Origin: Thermoanaerobacterium butyriciformans
GTDB taxonomy: Bacteria; Bacillota; Thermoanaerobacteria; Thermoanaerobacterales; Thermoanaerobacteraceae
Assembly: GCF_017874545.1 (NCBI RefSeq)
Contig: NZ_JAGGLT010000001.1
Coordinates: forward strand, 141,582 to 205,581
Direction: 5' to 3'
DNA length: 64,000 nt
Part shown: piece by piece, positions 7,184-15,710 of the stretch
Position numbering within the stretch: position 1 is the stretch's first letter
Layout of the letters: every line of letters begins with the position of its first letter
Made by a program: the position numbers and the translations under genes
The notes under the pieces: generated by a model
What the model was told of the DNA's origin: nothing
The model's input: only the letters and a program-made list of their open reading frames with translations
Databases searched by the model: none

Positions 7184-9688
7184 ATGGCACAAAAAGCAGC
7201 AAAAAAAGGAAAAGTCAATGTGAAGGAAAAAAGAAGTATAAACACTATTTTTACAATCGATATCGTATTTTACATATCATTGCTTTTATTAGTGGCATTA
7301 CCACCGTATTTTAGAGGCATGTACTTTGATAATGAACTTCTACCTACTATGGTGATTACATCTATTGTGGTGGTGATTTGGTCACTTATTAAGATATTTA
7401 AAAAGGAACCCATAATTACAGAAAGACTTGACTATGCTGTATTATCCCTTGTTGGAGCATATCTCATATCGACATTTTTTGCTGTAAATATAAGATCTGC
7501 GATAGGGGAGACATTGAAGTATGTTGATTATGTTTTTATATACTTAATGGCAAGTAGGCTTTTAAGCGACAAGAAAAAGATATGGATCCTTTTAAATGTA
7601 CTTGTTTTAAGTTCATTTGGAGTAGCAGTAGTAGGGCTTTTATCTGCTGCAGGATACATAAACTACAATGGGTCATGGGTGGGAGGCAGAATCAATTCTA
7701 CATTTCAATATGCCAATACTGCAGCATCATTTATGATGGCATTTTTGTTTGTGAACTTTGCCCTTATATCATATACAGAAAATAAATATCTAAAAGCGCT
7801 GTATGGGATAGAAGCATTTGTACAGCTTTATGCATATGTATTTACATTGTCCCGCGGTGCATGGGTAATGTTTCCGTTTTTGTTTATATTCCTTATCATA
7901 ATGATGCCAAAAGGCAAGAGAGTAGAGCCTTTCATCTACTTAATAGGTATAGTCGTAGCATCGTCACTGCCTATAGCGAAATTTAATTCTATCGTGAATG
8001 GCCCTAAACCACACAATCTGCTTATGTGGATATTTGTAGGAGCTTTGCTATCAGCTATTTTCACATATCTGATAAGTTTTATAGTTGATGCTGTAAATAA
8101 GATAAGCTTAAAAGTAGGTATATCGATAATTGTTATTATCGGTATTCTTTCATCAATAGGTGGATACATAGTATTGACATCTCAAATGCCGCTTACATTA
8201 AGTCATGGTCAAGATGAGGCCGACAGCTTAAAAAGCGTGACGAGATTTGTGGATGTGGATTCTGGCAGGATTTATGTTCTTAAATATGTGGTTAAATCGC
8301 AAAATAGTGAAAACAAAGATTGGGCATATAAAATTGCAATAGACAGCAGAAATGATTTAGATCAGCCTACAAAAATAAAAGATGTTTACGACAAAGAAAG
8401 TTTCAGCGGAGAAAAAACTATTGAATTTTCTACGTTAAAGGACACCAAGAGGTTGGCTATAACTTTTATAAACAATTTTAAAGGTACGTCTGTAACATTT
8501 GAAAAAGCGTATATATATCCAAAAAACAACCCAAAAGACGTACAAAACATTATGCTGAAATACAAGTATCTGCCTGAAAATGTGGCGTCTAGAATACAGG
8601 ATATTAGCCTAAGTAGCCACAGCAGTTCGGAGCGCATGCAGTTTTACAAAGATGGGTTTAAGATATTTAAAGACTATCCGCTGTTTGGTGCAGGTGGAGG
8701 TGCATGGGCATCCCTTTACTTTAAGTACCAGTCATACCTCTATTGGACAACCCAGACACATAATTACTTCATGCAGGTTTTGCTTGATGCAGGTTTAATT
8801 GGTGCAGCAGCAATGATTTTCTTCTTAATTGCTCTCATATTATCAATATTTAGGCTTTATAAAGCTGAAATGGATAGATATGAGCGCATACTGCTGGCAG
8901 CAGCCACAACAGGTATATTAAGCCTTTATGCCCATGCAGCTATGGATTTTGACCTTTCTTTATCTGCTGTAACGATAGCTCTGTACTCCCTTATAGGAAT
9001 AGTAAACAGCATGAATATAAGCCATAAAGAGCCAACAAAACCAATTAAAAATGGTAAAAAATTGTACAATGGATATTACAGCTACGGAGTTTTAATAGTA
9101 GGAATAGTCGTCATGTTTATGTCCTTCTCTTTATCATATGCCCTTAAGTCTGCTGAAAAAGGTGATATCTTGATGAAGACAAACAATATTCCTCAGGCTA
9201 TTCAATACTACAAAAGTGCAGTATCATATGATCCGTGGAATGCAAAGTACAGGATGTCTTACGGGCAGACATTGGCTAGCATAGCAGATCAGACAAAGGA
9301 CGCAGCGACGCTTCAGGAGGCAATGAATGAAGAGCAGAAAGCAGTAGATTTAGAACCCTTTAATTCTCAATTATCGGCGCAGCTTGGAGCTTTTTACCTT
9401 GCTCATGGACAGATAGATAAAGGAATACAGTATGTCAAAAAAGCTGTTGAAGTCCAGCCTTTAAGGCCAGAGAACTATCAACAGCTGGCAGATGCGTATA
9501 ACAAAGTCGGCATGTTTTACCTGCAAAACAACGATAAAGGGAAAGCGAAAGAATACCTTCAAAAAGCTGTCGATGTTGAGAAGTTGTTTAATGCGGCTAA
9601 TTCTAAATCAGAAGAGCCAAAACCTATGACAGATACAATGAAGAAAATAGTAGAAAATTCTAAAGAAGCGTTAAAAGGGATACAGTGA
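7184..9688 (+). CDS. O-antigen ligase/polymerase-like membrane protein with TPR tail
   Basis: An 834-aa protein. Roughly the first 310 residues hold many hydrophobic helices, followed by a soluble extracytoplasmic stretch (about 320-490), then the Wzy_C/WaaL-type region. That region contains SSSERMQFYKDGFKIFKDYPLFGAGGGAW and TQTHNYFMQVLLDAGLIGA, the H-N-Y-F/L-D-A-G pattern of O-antigen ligases (split here for brevity). After a last helix near 640 come TPR repeats (SAEKGDILMKTNNIPQAIQYY, YQQLADAYNKVGMFYLQN). It probably joins or polymerises lipid-linked glycans at the outer face of the membrane. AAAGGAG precedes the ATG. It sits alone behind a sigma-H-type promoter, away from the main polysaccharide cluster. 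Confidence 0.82.
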   Translation: MAQKAAKKGKVNVKEKRSINTIFTIDIVFYISLLLLVALPPYFRGMYFDNELLPTMVITSIVVVIWSLIKIFKKEPIITERLDYAVLSLVGAYLISTFFAVNIRSAIGETLKYVDYVFIYLMASRLLSDKKKIWILLNVLVLSSFGVAVVGLLSAAGYINYNGSWVGGRINSTFQYANTAASFMMAFLFVNFALISYTENKYLKALYGIEAFVQLYAYVFTLSRGAWVMFPFLFIFLIIMMPKGKRVEPFIYLIGIVVASSLPIAKFNSIVNGPKPHNLLMWIFVGALLSAIFTYLISFIVDAVNKISLKVGISIIVIIGILSSIGGYIVLTSQMPLTLSHGQDEADSLKSVTRFVDVDSGRIYVLKYVVKSQNSENKDWAYKIAIDSRNDLDQPTKIKDVYDKESFSGEKTIEFSTLKDTKRLAITFINNFKGTSVTFEKAYIYPKNNPKDVQNIMLKYKYLPENVASRIQDISLSSHSSSERMQFYKDGFKIFKDYPLFGAGGGAWASLYFKYQSYLYWTTQTHNYFMQVLLDAGLIGAAAMIFFLIALILSIFRLYKAEMDRYERILLAAATTGILSLYAHAAMDFDLSLSAVTIALYSLIGIVNSMNISHKEPTKPIKNGKKLYNGYYSYGVLIVGIVVMFMSFSLSYALKSAEKGDILMKTNNIPQAIQYYKSAVSYDPWNAKYRMSYGQTLASIADQTKDAATLQEAMNEEQKAVDLEPFNSQLSAQLGAFYLAHGQIDKGIQYVKKAVEVQPLRPENYQQLADAYNKVGMFYLQNNDKGKAKEYLQKAVDVEKLFNAANSKSEEPKPMTDTMKKIVENSKEALKGIQ

Positions 9689-9701
9689 TGTATCCTTTTT
9701 T
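9674..9701 (+). terminator. Terminator of the O-ligase/TPR gene
   Basis: GGATACA (9678-9684) pairs with TGTATCC (9689-9695) around GTGA, followed by six Ts. It overlaps the stop codon. Its tail is the first copy of a 20-bp direct repeat also found at 11072. Confidence 0.85.
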
Positions 9702-9715
9702 GTACCCATATTGTA
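9696..9715 (+). repeat. Direct repeat, copy 1, flanking the AlbA-type gene
   Basis: A 20-bp sequence (TTTTTTGTACCCATATTGTA) identical to 11072-11091. It forms the T tract and tail of the terminator before the AlbA-type gene. Confidence 0.85.
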
Positions 9716-9761
9716 TTTTTCATTTTTTAATATATAAATACCTTTTTTTGTAATGTGAAAA

Positions 9762-9770
9762 TGTTATAAT
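9762..9770 (+). promoter_or_regulatory. Extended -10 promoter for the AlbA-type gene
   Basis: TGTTATAAT is a perfect extended -10 (TGN TATAAT). There is no good -35 at 17 nt. It lies 75 nt before the gene start. Confidence 0.5.
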
Positions 9771-9844
9771 TAATGTAAGAAGATAAAAATATGAATAGAT
9801 AAGCTAATAAGATTTAATTTCTGTTAATATCGGGAGGCTTTTAT

Positions 9845-11011
9845 ATGACTGTAGAGGAAGTAAAAAACATAATACAAAATGGTGAAAATTCTTATATAGA
9901 GTTTAAAGAAGAGGAAATTAAAGCCAAAGAACTTGCCGAAGAAATTGTTGCTTTTTCAAATTCAGAAGGTGGTATAATTCTTATTGGAGTTGATGACGAA
10001 GGAAATATAAAAGGGATAAAAAACAGTAAGTTAGAAGAAACGGTAATGAATGTATGCAGAAATAACTGTATTCCAAATGTTATTCCTTCATATGAAAGTA
10101 TAGAAGTAGATGGCAAGACAATAGCAATTATTACTATCCCCAAGGGACTTAATAAGCCATATTATACATCTGACCATAAATACTATATACGAGTAGGTAC
10201 TACAAAGAGAATTGCATCAAAAGAAGAATTGCTACGGCTCTTTGAAACAAGTGGAAGTCTTCATTATGACATATCACCGGTGGAAGGAACATCGATTAAT
10301 GATTTAAACATTGATATAATTAGAGACTATTTTATGAAATATAATACATTTGATTTATTTGAAGAGTCCAAGGAATCGATAGAAAGGATACTTCTTAATG
10401 CAGATATACTAAAAGAATATGATGGGAAAAAGGTTTGTACTGTTGGAGGGCTGTTGGTATTTGGCAAAAATCCAGAGAAGTATCTTCCACAGAATGGAGT
10501 AAGTTTTGCTCATTTTAATGGTAATGAAATCACAGATGAATTAATCGATAAGAAAATAATAACAGGAAGAATACAAGATGTAGCAGAGCAGTTAATGGTT
10601 GTGATTAAGAATAATATGCTTACCCCGTCAGTGATTAATGGATTAAAAAGAGAAGAAAGAGAAGAATACCCTATGATTGTCATGAGAGAAGCTATTGTAA
10701 ATTCTCTGGTTCATAGAAATTATAGTATCAGCGGTTCTAAAATAAGAGTTCTTATGTATAATGATCGTATAGAGTTCAGAAGTCCAGGAAGACTGCCAAA
10801 TACAGTGACAATAGAGAAAATGAAAATAGGAGTATCGTATGCGCGGAATCCTTTCCTTGTTAAATACATGGAAAACATGAGGTACATTGATCAACTTGGA
10901 AGAGGTATTCCAATGATACTTAAAAAAATGAAGGAATTAGGGGCAAGAGAGCCATTGCTTATGGAACAAGGAGAGGAATTTATATTGACAATATACAGGC
11001 CAGATTTTTGA
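9845..11011 (+). CDS. AlbA_2/schlafen-type ATP-binding regulator
   Basis: A 388-aa protein. The N-terminal AlbA_2 (divergent schlafen) domain, about residues 5-125, has ENSYIEFKEEE and FSNSEGGIILIGVDDEGNIKG. The C-terminal HATPase_c_4 domain, about 260-380, has REAIVNSLVHRNYS, the glycine motif MYNDRIEFRSPGRLP and YIDQLGRGIPMI. Such proteins are usually annotated as putative transcriptional regulators and are frequent in accessory and defence loci. The start is ATG with GGGAGG 7 nt upstream. It is a single gene bounded by two near-identical terminators, which suggests insertion into a core locus. Confidence 0.85.
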   Translation: MTVEEVKNIIQNGENSYIEFKEEEIKAKELAEEIVAFSNSEGGIILIGVDDEGNIKGIKNSKLEETVMNVCRNNCIPNVIPSYESIEVDGKTIAIITIPKGLNKPYYTSDHKYYIRVGTTKRIASKEELLRLFETSGSLHYDISPVEGTSINDLNIDIIRDYFMKYNTFDLFEESKESIERILLNADILKEYDGKKVCTVGGLLVFGKNPEKYLPQNGVSFAHFNGNEITDELIDKKIITGRIQDVAEQLMVVIKNNMLTPSVINGLKREEREEYPMIVMREAIVNSLVHRNYSISGSKIRVLMYNDRIEFRSPGRLPNTVTIEKMKIGVSYARNPFLVKYMENMRYIDQLGRGIPMILKKMKELGAREPLLMEQGEEFILTIYRPDF

Positions 11012-11050
11012 TTAGTGAAAGTGAGTAGTTTAAAAAAGTTAGGAGTGTTT

Positions 11051-11077
11051 AGGTACACGTATGTGTATCTTTTTTTT
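11051..11077 (+). terminator. Terminator after the AlbA-type gene
   Basis: AGGTACAC (11051-11058) pairs with GTGTATCT (11063-11070), one G-U pair, loop GTAT, followed by seven or eight Ts. The last stem arm and the tail repeat the terminator at 9689-9715. Confidence 0.8.
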
Positions 11078-11091
11078 GTACCCATATTGTA
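11072..11091 (+). repeat. Direct repeat, copy 2, flanking the AlbA-type gene
   Basis: Identical over 20 bp to 9696-9715. It lies immediately before the pdxS promoter. Confidence 0.85.
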
Positions 11092-11095
11092 CTGA

Positions 11096-11124
11096 TTGAC
11101 ATGTTCGCATTAAATAGATACAAT
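11096..11124 (+). promoter_or_regulatory. Sigma-A promoter of pdxST
   Basis: TTGACA (11096-11101), a 17-nt spacer and TACAAT (11119-11124): a near-consensus vegetative promoter 50 nt before pdxS. Confidence 0.85.
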
Positions 11125-11174
11125 TGATTTAAACTAATAAAATTGTTATACAATAAATAGGGGGAATAAGTACA

Positions 11175-12053
11175 ATGAATGAAAGATATGAGTTAAATAA
11201 AAACCTGGCTCAGATGCTAAAAGGTGGAGTCATAATGGATGTTACAACACCTGAACAGGCTGTTATTGCAGAAAAAGCAGGTGCTGTAGCTGTTATGGCA
11301 CTTGAAAGGGTACCTGCTGATATAAGAGCCCATGGCGGCGTTGCAAGGATGTCAGATCCAAAGATAATAAAAGCGATAAAAGAAGCTGTGTCAATACCTG
11401 TCATGGCAAAAGTCAGAATAGGTCATTTTGTGGAAGCACAGGTTTTGGAAGCTTTGAAGATAGATTATATTGATGAGAGTGAAGTGCTGACACCTGCAGA
11501 TGAATCATACCACATAAACAAGTGGCAGTTTAAAGTTCCATTTGTTTGCGGTGCGCGAAACTTAGGGGAAGCATTAAGGAGAATTGGCGAAGGTGCCTCA
11601 ATGATAAGGACTAAAGGTGAAGCAGGCACGGGAAATGTAGTTGAAGCAGTAAGGCATATGAGAACCATAACAGCAGAGATAAAAAGACTTACAACTTTAA
11701 GCGATGAAGAACTTATGACAGCAGCAAAGGAATTGCAGGCTCCTTATGAATTAGTAAAATATGTTGCAGAAAACGGGAGACTGCCAGTTGTAAATTTTGC
11801 AGCGGGAGGTATTGCAACACCGGCAGATGCTGCACTGATGATGCAGCTTGGAGCAGATGGAGTCTTTGTAGGTTCAGGCATATTTAAATCAGAAAACCCC
11901 GAAAAGCGTGCTGAAGCAATTGTAAAAGCTACGACATATTATGACAAACCAGAGATAATAGCAGAAGTATCAGAAGGATTAGGCGAAGCAATGAATAGCA
12001 TCGATATAAGGGATCTTTCAGAAAAAGATCTATATGCCAATAGGGGCTGGTAA
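11175..12053 (+). CDS. pdxS: Pyridoxal 5'-phosphate synthase subunit PdxS
   Basis: A 292-aa (beta/alpha)8 synthase that makes PLP directly from ribose 5-phosphate, glyceraldehyde 3-phosphate and ammonia supplied by PdxT. Highly conserved stretches are [29 protein letters not shown] (substrate-binding and catalytic lysine follow in VMAKVRIGH), [19 protein letters not shown] and [14 protein letters not shown]. Length is standard. GGGGGAA precedes the ATG. It is one nucleotide from pdxT and under a clear sigma-A promoter. Confidence 0.98.
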   Translation: MNERYELNKNLAQMLKGGVIMDVTTPEQAVIAEKAGAVAVMALERVPADIRAHGGVARMSDPKIIKAIKEAVSIPVMAKVRIGHFVEAQVLEALKIDYIDESEVLTPADESYHINKWQFKVPFVCGARNLGEALRRIGEGASMIRTKGEAGTGNVVEAVRHMRTITAEIKRLTTLSDEELMTAAKELQAPYELVKYVAENGRLPVVNFAAGGIATPADAALMMQLGADGVFVGSGIFKSENPEKRAEAIVKATTYYDKPEIIAEVSEGLGEAMNSIDIRDLSEKDLYANRGW

Positions 12054-12054
12054 A

Positions 12055-12621
12055 ATGCGTGTTGGTGTTCTTGCGATACAAGGTTCTGTAGAAGAACATA
12101 TAGATAAACTAAAAAGATTAGATGGTATAACACCTGTAGAAGCAAAAGATAAAGAGACTTTAAAAAGAGTAGATGCACTTATACTGCCTGGCGGTGAAAG
12201 CACTGCCATAGGAAAAATGCTTAATGATTTTGACTTAAAAGATGTCATTATAGAGCTTTACAGATCTGGTGCGCCTATATGGGGAACATGTGCAGGTATG
12301 ATATTGATGGCTAAACATATTGTAAATGATGATAAAGTTCATCTAGGTATAATGGACATAAAGGTGCGGAGAAATGCGTACGGAAGTCAGCTTGATAGCT
12401 TTACAACAAAGCTTAGTATGCCTGACGTATCAAAAGACGAAATAGATGCAGTGTTTATAAGAGCGCCTTATATTGAGGATGTAGGAGAAAATGTAAAGGT
12501 GCTATCTAGATACAATGGGAAAATAGTGGCAGCGAGGGAAGGCAACCTTTTTGCGACTTCGTTTCATCCAGAACTGACCAACGACTTAAGCTTTTACAAG
12601 TATTTTTTAGGGCTGCAGTAG
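12055..12621 (+). CDS. pdxT: PLP synthase glutaminase subunit PdxT
   Basis: A 188-aa class-I glutaminase that releases ammonia for PdxS. Motifs: MRVGVLAIQGSVEEH start, PGGESTAIGK, nucleophile Cys in GTCAGMI, and the His-Glu pair in TSFHPELT. The start at 12055 is the conserved N-terminus; an in-frame ATG at 12034 lies inside pdxS. The stop codon is embedded in the terminator stem. Confidence 0.98.
   Translation: MRVGVLAIQGSVEEHIDKLKRLDGITPVEAKDKETLKRVDALILPGGESTAIGKMLNDFDLKDVIIELYRSGAPIWGTCAGMILMAKHIVNDDKVHLGIMDIKVRRNAYGSQLDSFTTKLSMPDVSKDEIDAVFIRAPYIEDVGENVKVLSRYNGKIVAAREGNLFATSFHPELTNDLSFYKYFLGLQ
12601..12616 (+). repeat. Direct repeat, copy 1, flanking the VapBC-like pair
   Basis: TATTTTTTAGGGCTGC, the last codons of pdxT plus the left terminator arm, is repeated exactly at 13432-13447. 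Confidence 0.75.
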
Positions 12622-12634
12622 ATGCAGCCTTTTT
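12611..12634 (+). terminator. pdxST terminator
   Basis: GGCTGCA (12611-12617) pairs with TGCAGCC (12623-12629), loop GTAGA, followed by five Ts. Confidence 0.9.
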
Positions 12635-12692
12635 CAACGATATAGCATAATTGTTTTTAAGATCAAATTTAAATGTTTTTGTGCTTTAAACA

Positions 12693-12701
12693 TGTTATAA
12701 T
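12693..12701 (+). promoter_or_regulatory. Extended -10 promoter for the VapBC-like pair
   Basis: TGTTATAAT, an extended -10, 37 nt before the antitoxin-like start. It is the same nonamer as before the AlbA-type gene at 9762. Confidence 0.5.
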
Positions 12702-12737
12702 ATTAAATAAGGAATAATAAAGTTGGTGGTGTTGTGT

Positions 12738-12986
12738 ATGAGGAAGCCAATATCAGAAATAAAAAAAATCAATAAAATTACAATTCCGATGGATGCAGTC
12801 AAGTTAATAATAGAAAAATTAAGTGACGATTTAATTTGGGATTATGATGAAATAAATGGTGAATTAATAATTTTAAAACGTCCTGAATCATATGTGGACG
12901 CTTTTATGGGATTAGGAGAAGAAATGTGGAAAAAAGCAGGGGGAACAAAATACATTGATGAAATTAGAAAAGAATGGGACAGCTAA
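12738..12986 (+). CDS. Probable antitoxin of a PIN toxin pair
   Basis: An 82-aa acidic protein with no domain I can name: MRKPISEIKKINK, then a segment LIWDYDEINGELIILKRPESY that looks like a short beta hairpin, and a C-terminal tail GGTKYIDEIRKEWD of the kind that often inserts into a toxin active site. Its 3' end overlaps the PIN gene by 13 bp, the usual toxin-antitoxin layout. Start ATG 12738, behind GGTGGTG; an in-frame TTG at 12723 is less likely. The antitoxin role is inferred from position and size. Confidence 0.65.
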   Translation: MRKPISEIKKINKITIPMDAVKLIIEKLSDDLIWDYDEINGELIILKRPESYVDAFMGLGEEMWKKAGGTKYIDEIRKEWDS

Positions 12987-13420
12987 TAGAACAATTAAAT
13001 AATAAGTATATCGCACTTGATGCTAATATTTTTATTTACTTGATGGAAAAAAATAAAAATTATGTTATCCCTGCGAGAAAAATTTTTGAAAAAATCCAAA
13101 AAGGTCAATCTTTTGGTATTACATCTTCAATTATATATGCAGAGATATTATCGAAGCCAATGCAAGAGAAAAATCAGATATTAGTTGATATGTATAGAGT
13201 CTTTCTTTCTACGTTTCCAAATTTAGTTATAAAAGATGTAGATAAAAATGTTTCGATATTAGCGGCCAAATTGAGATCTGATTATAAATTAAAAACACCT
13301 GATGCGATATATGCAGCGACAGGAATTGTAGAAAGAGCAGATTATTTTATTACTAATGATTTGAGACTTAAAAATATAAGAGAAATATGTGTAATTACTT
13401 TAGATGAACTTATTAATTGA
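12974..13420 (+). CDS. PIN-domain ribonuclease toxin, VapC-like
   Basis: A 148-aa PIN domain. The metal-binding acidic residues are visible in order: Asp in IALDANIFIYLM, Glu in SSIIYAEILSKP, Asp in KTPDAIYAATGI and Asp in YFITNDLRLKNI. VapC-type enzymes cut specific RNAs when freed from their antitoxin. It overlaps the small upstream gene and is followed by its own hairpin terminator. Complete length for the family. Confidence 0.9.
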   Translation: MGQLIEQLNNKYIALDANIFIYLMEKNKNYVIPARKIFEKIQKGQSFGITSSIIYAEILSKPMQEKNQILVDMYRVFLSTFPNLVIKDVDKNVSILAAKLRSDYKLKTPDAIYAATGIVERADYFITNDLRLKNIREICVITLDELIN

Positions 13421-13431
13421 AGAAATAGTAT

Positions 13432-13466
13432 TATTTTTTAGGGCTGCCTTAAATGCAGCCTTAGTT
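13432..13466 (+). terminator. Terminator after the VapC-like gene (repeat copy 2)
   Basis: GGCTGC (13442-13447) pairs with GCAGCC (13455-13460), loop CTTAAAT, followed by a weak T tract. The first 16 nt repeat 12601-12616, so this is a degenerate copy of the pdxT terminator. Confidence 0.75.
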
Positions 13467-13513
13467 TATATTTTGCATACTTTAAGATTTTATTGAAAAT
13501 TTTGATAGTAAAA

Positions 13514-13540
13514 GAAGGATTTTTAAATTTTATGTCGAAT
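13514..13540 (+). promoter_or_regulatory. Sigma-H-type promoter before a decayed nuclease gene
   Basis: GAAGGATTT (13514-13522), 11-nt spacer, GTCGAAT (13534-13540). The surrounding 40 nt or so are nearly identical to 14526-14570. The downstream gene is a pseudogene. Confidence 0.65.
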
Positions 13541-13965
13541 AATAACATGTATTTCAAAAATACACAAAAAATGTATTAGAAAGGTTATTTGCTAATATGG
13601 ATGAAATGAAAGAGTATGATAATAAAACTATATTAATCGGGGCAGCTTTTAGAGTAGATCCAACTAAAGCCTCGGAGGTGACTAAGATGTATGCAGACAA
13701 ATTAAATGAAGAACAGAAGAAATATGTAATAAACAATTTAAAAGAAGCGAACTTTAAGATATATACTGAGGAAGAATTAAAAAAGAGTATGGAAAAAGGT
13801 ATGGAAAATCTCGTTATAAGATTGTTGAAGAAGAAATTCAGTGATATACCTGAAAAATATATCAAGTTAATCGAAGATGCAGATGAGAAAACTTTGCTTA
13901 GGATAGCAGACAACATATTTGAAATTAACGAGATTGAAGATATAGAGAAATACATTGTTAGTTAA
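13541..13965 (+). pseudogene. Decayed copy of Rpn-type nuclease gene A (3' part)
   Basis: The readable part (13597-13965, 122 codons) is a close copy of the C-terminal half of the intact gene at 14747-15685: KEYDNKTILIGAAFRVDP, MYADKLNEEQKKYVINNLK and a DUF4351-like end. Upstream, NNMYFKN of the homologous frame is readable from 13542, then a stop and a frame change precede 13597. The PD-(D/E)XK half is missing. It has one EKGM linker unit against two in the intact copy. Confidence 0.8.
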
Positions 13966-13983
13966 ATTGTTCTTTACCCCTTT

Positions 13984-14401
13984 TATTTTTACCACTTATG
14001 GGAAATAAAAAAGCAGTGATGAGATGGCAATAGATGCAGTAGAACTGGCGAAAAAGATAGAAGATGAAGATGAAAAGACATATATAATCGGTTCATTGAT
14101 AGGAATAAGTGATAAATTTCTGACCGAAGAATATAAAAATAAATTAAAAGGAGCGATAAGAATGACTAAGATAGCCGAAATGTTGATACAAGAAGGAAAA
14201 GCCGAAGGAAAGGCTGAAGGAAAGGCTGAAGGTAAAGCTGAATTAATAATAAAACAATTGAAAAAAAGATTTAACAAAATACCAGAATTGTATGTAAAAA
14301 GAATGTACGAATTAAATGTAGATAAATTAGAAAAGATAGGTGAGAATATATTTGATATAAAAAAGATAGAGGATCTAGATAAATACTTTAATGATAATTA
14401 G
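13984..14401 (+). pseudogene. Decayed copy of Rpn-type nuclease gene B (3' part)
   Basis: From 14024 the frame matches the C-terminal half of the intact gene at 15711-16601 (MAIDAVELAKKIEDEDEKTY onward), nearly base for base. The preceding 40 bp match in another frame, so the copy is 5'-truncated and frameshifted. Its linker has four EGKA units against three in the intact copy. The following sequence matches the terminator region of the intact pair. Confidence 0.8.
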
Positions 14402-14722
14402 ATCGATAAAAAGGTAATTAAACCCTTTATTTTTTTATGCATGAATACTCATGGCAAGATGATGGGTTTAGAAAAAACTTTGACGATACTAAGTGGAACG
14501 GATCATGTCTTGTCGCAAATGTTAAAAAATTTGATAGTAAAAGAAGGATTTTTAAATTTTATGTCGAATACATTAAAGTAGTAATATTATCCAGAAATAT
14601 TCATGAGGCTGTTTCGGCGCCCGTGAATGTTAATGGTGGTAATATTTCCTTGTATAAACGGAGGCGGTGAATTTATTCACTGGTGTTCGTATGGCGGAGC
14701 TATACCTATTTTGAGGGAAATG
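14402..14722. other. Non-coding stretch between decayed and intact nuclease pairs
   Basis: Holds a degraded terminator-like sequence and a second copy of the sigma-H-type promoter block. Then comes about 120 bp (14590-14710) of less AT-rich sequence with short peptide-like reading (VNGGNISLYKRRR) and no recognisable gene. A 77-codon open frame at 14437-14670 runs across the promoter and is not supported. Confidence 0.5.
14543..14569 (+). promoter_or_regulatory. Sigma-H-type promoter, duplicate of 13514
   Basis: GAAGGATTT (14543-14551), 11-nt spacer, GTCGAAT (14563-14569). It is 178 nt before the intact nuclease pair. Confidence 0.65.
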
Positions 14723-14731
14723 TGATATAAT
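14723..14731 (+). promoter_or_regulatory. Extended -10 promoter for the intact nuclease pair
   Basis: TGATATAAT fits TGN-TATAAT, with AAGGAGA and the ATG just downstream. The leader is very short (about 10 nt). Confidence 0.55.
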
Positions 14732-14746
14732 TTAAGGAGAAATAAA

Positions 14747-15685
14747 ATGAATGATTGGCACAGTGATTTTGTAACAGCCATAAAAGAAGAGCTAAAAGAT
14801 GAAAAAGTTGAAATAAAACAAGAAGAATATCTATCGAAAGAGGCTTTAAGAATAGATGTCATAATAATAAAAAAAGAAAAAGATGTAAAAATAAATAAGA
14901 GAGTAGGACAAATATTTAAAAGATACAATATAATAGAGTACAAATCTCCAGATGATTATATATCAATAGATGATTATTTCAAAGGTTTAGGTTATGTATA
15001 TCTATATAAATCAATAATGAATGCTTACGATAAATCACGAAAAGAAGTTGATGACATAAAGATAGATGAATTAACATTGACATTTGTATGTAGCAATCTT
15101 CCGAAAAAACTCATATCATTTTTAGTAGAACATAAGATTAAGTTAGACAATTCCGATAATGGTCTTTATTATATAGATAATGAATGGATACCGGTGCAGA
15201 TAATAGTATTGTCTGAGTTGGAAAATGTAGAGGAAAATTATCCATTGATGGTTTTATCAAATAACATGTACTTTAGAAATGCAATAGAAAAAGTATTCAC
15301 CAGTATAAATGAAGCAAAAGAATACGACAATAAAATAAGGTTAATTGAAGCGGCATTTAGAATAGATCCAGGTATAGTTTCGGAGGTGATTAAGATGTAT
15401 GCAGACAGATTAAATGAAGAACAGATGAAATATGTGATAAACAATTTAAAAGAAGCAAACTTTAAAATTTATACTGAGGAAGAATTAAAAAAGAGTATGG
15501 AAAAAGGTATGGAAAAAGGTATGGAAAATCTCGTTATAAGATTGTTGAAGAAGAAATTTAATGATATACCTGAAAAGTATTTAAGGTTAATCGAAAATGC
15601 GGATGAAAAAACATTACTTCAAATAGCAGATAGTATATTTGAAATTAATAAGATAGAAGATTTGGAGAAATATATTGTAAATTAA
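14747..15685 (+). CDS. Rpn-type PD-(D/E)XK nuclease-like protein A
   Basis: A 312-aa protein. The N-terminal half looks like a PD-(D/E)XK fold: Asp in ALRIDVIIIKKEKD, then E-x-K in NIIEYKSPDDY, followed by a helix (DDYFKGLGYVYLY). The C-terminal half has the helical region KKKFNDIPEKYLRLIENADEK, like DUF4351, reached through a linker with two EKGM units. Related Rpn proteins are recombination-promoting nucleases or transposase-like proteins; the role here is unknown. AAGGAGA precedes the ATG; gene B follows after 25 bp with its own ribosome site, so they form an operon. Confidence 0.7.
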   Translation: MNDWHSDFVTAIKEELKDEKVEIKQEEYLSKEALRIDVIIIKKEKDVKINKRVGQIFKRYNIIEYKSPDDYISIDDYFKGLGYVYLYKSIMNAYDKSRKEVDDIKIDELTLTFVCSNLPKKLISFLVEHKIKLDNSDNGLYYIDNEWIPVQIIVLSELENVEENYPLMVLSNNMYFRNAIEKVFTSINEAKEYDNKIRLIEAAFRIDPGIVSEVIKMYADRLNEEQMKYVINNLKEANFKIYTEEELKKSMEKGMEKGMENLVIRLLKKKFNDIPEKYLRLIENADEKTLLQIADSIFEINKIEDLEKYIVN

Positions 15686-15710
15686 CATTATTGATAAGAG
15701 GAGAAAAAGA

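Noticed and set aside
14437..14670. 77-codon open frame between the nuclease pairs
   Set aside because: It runs through the sigma-H-type promoter copy, has no ribosome site and resembles no protein.
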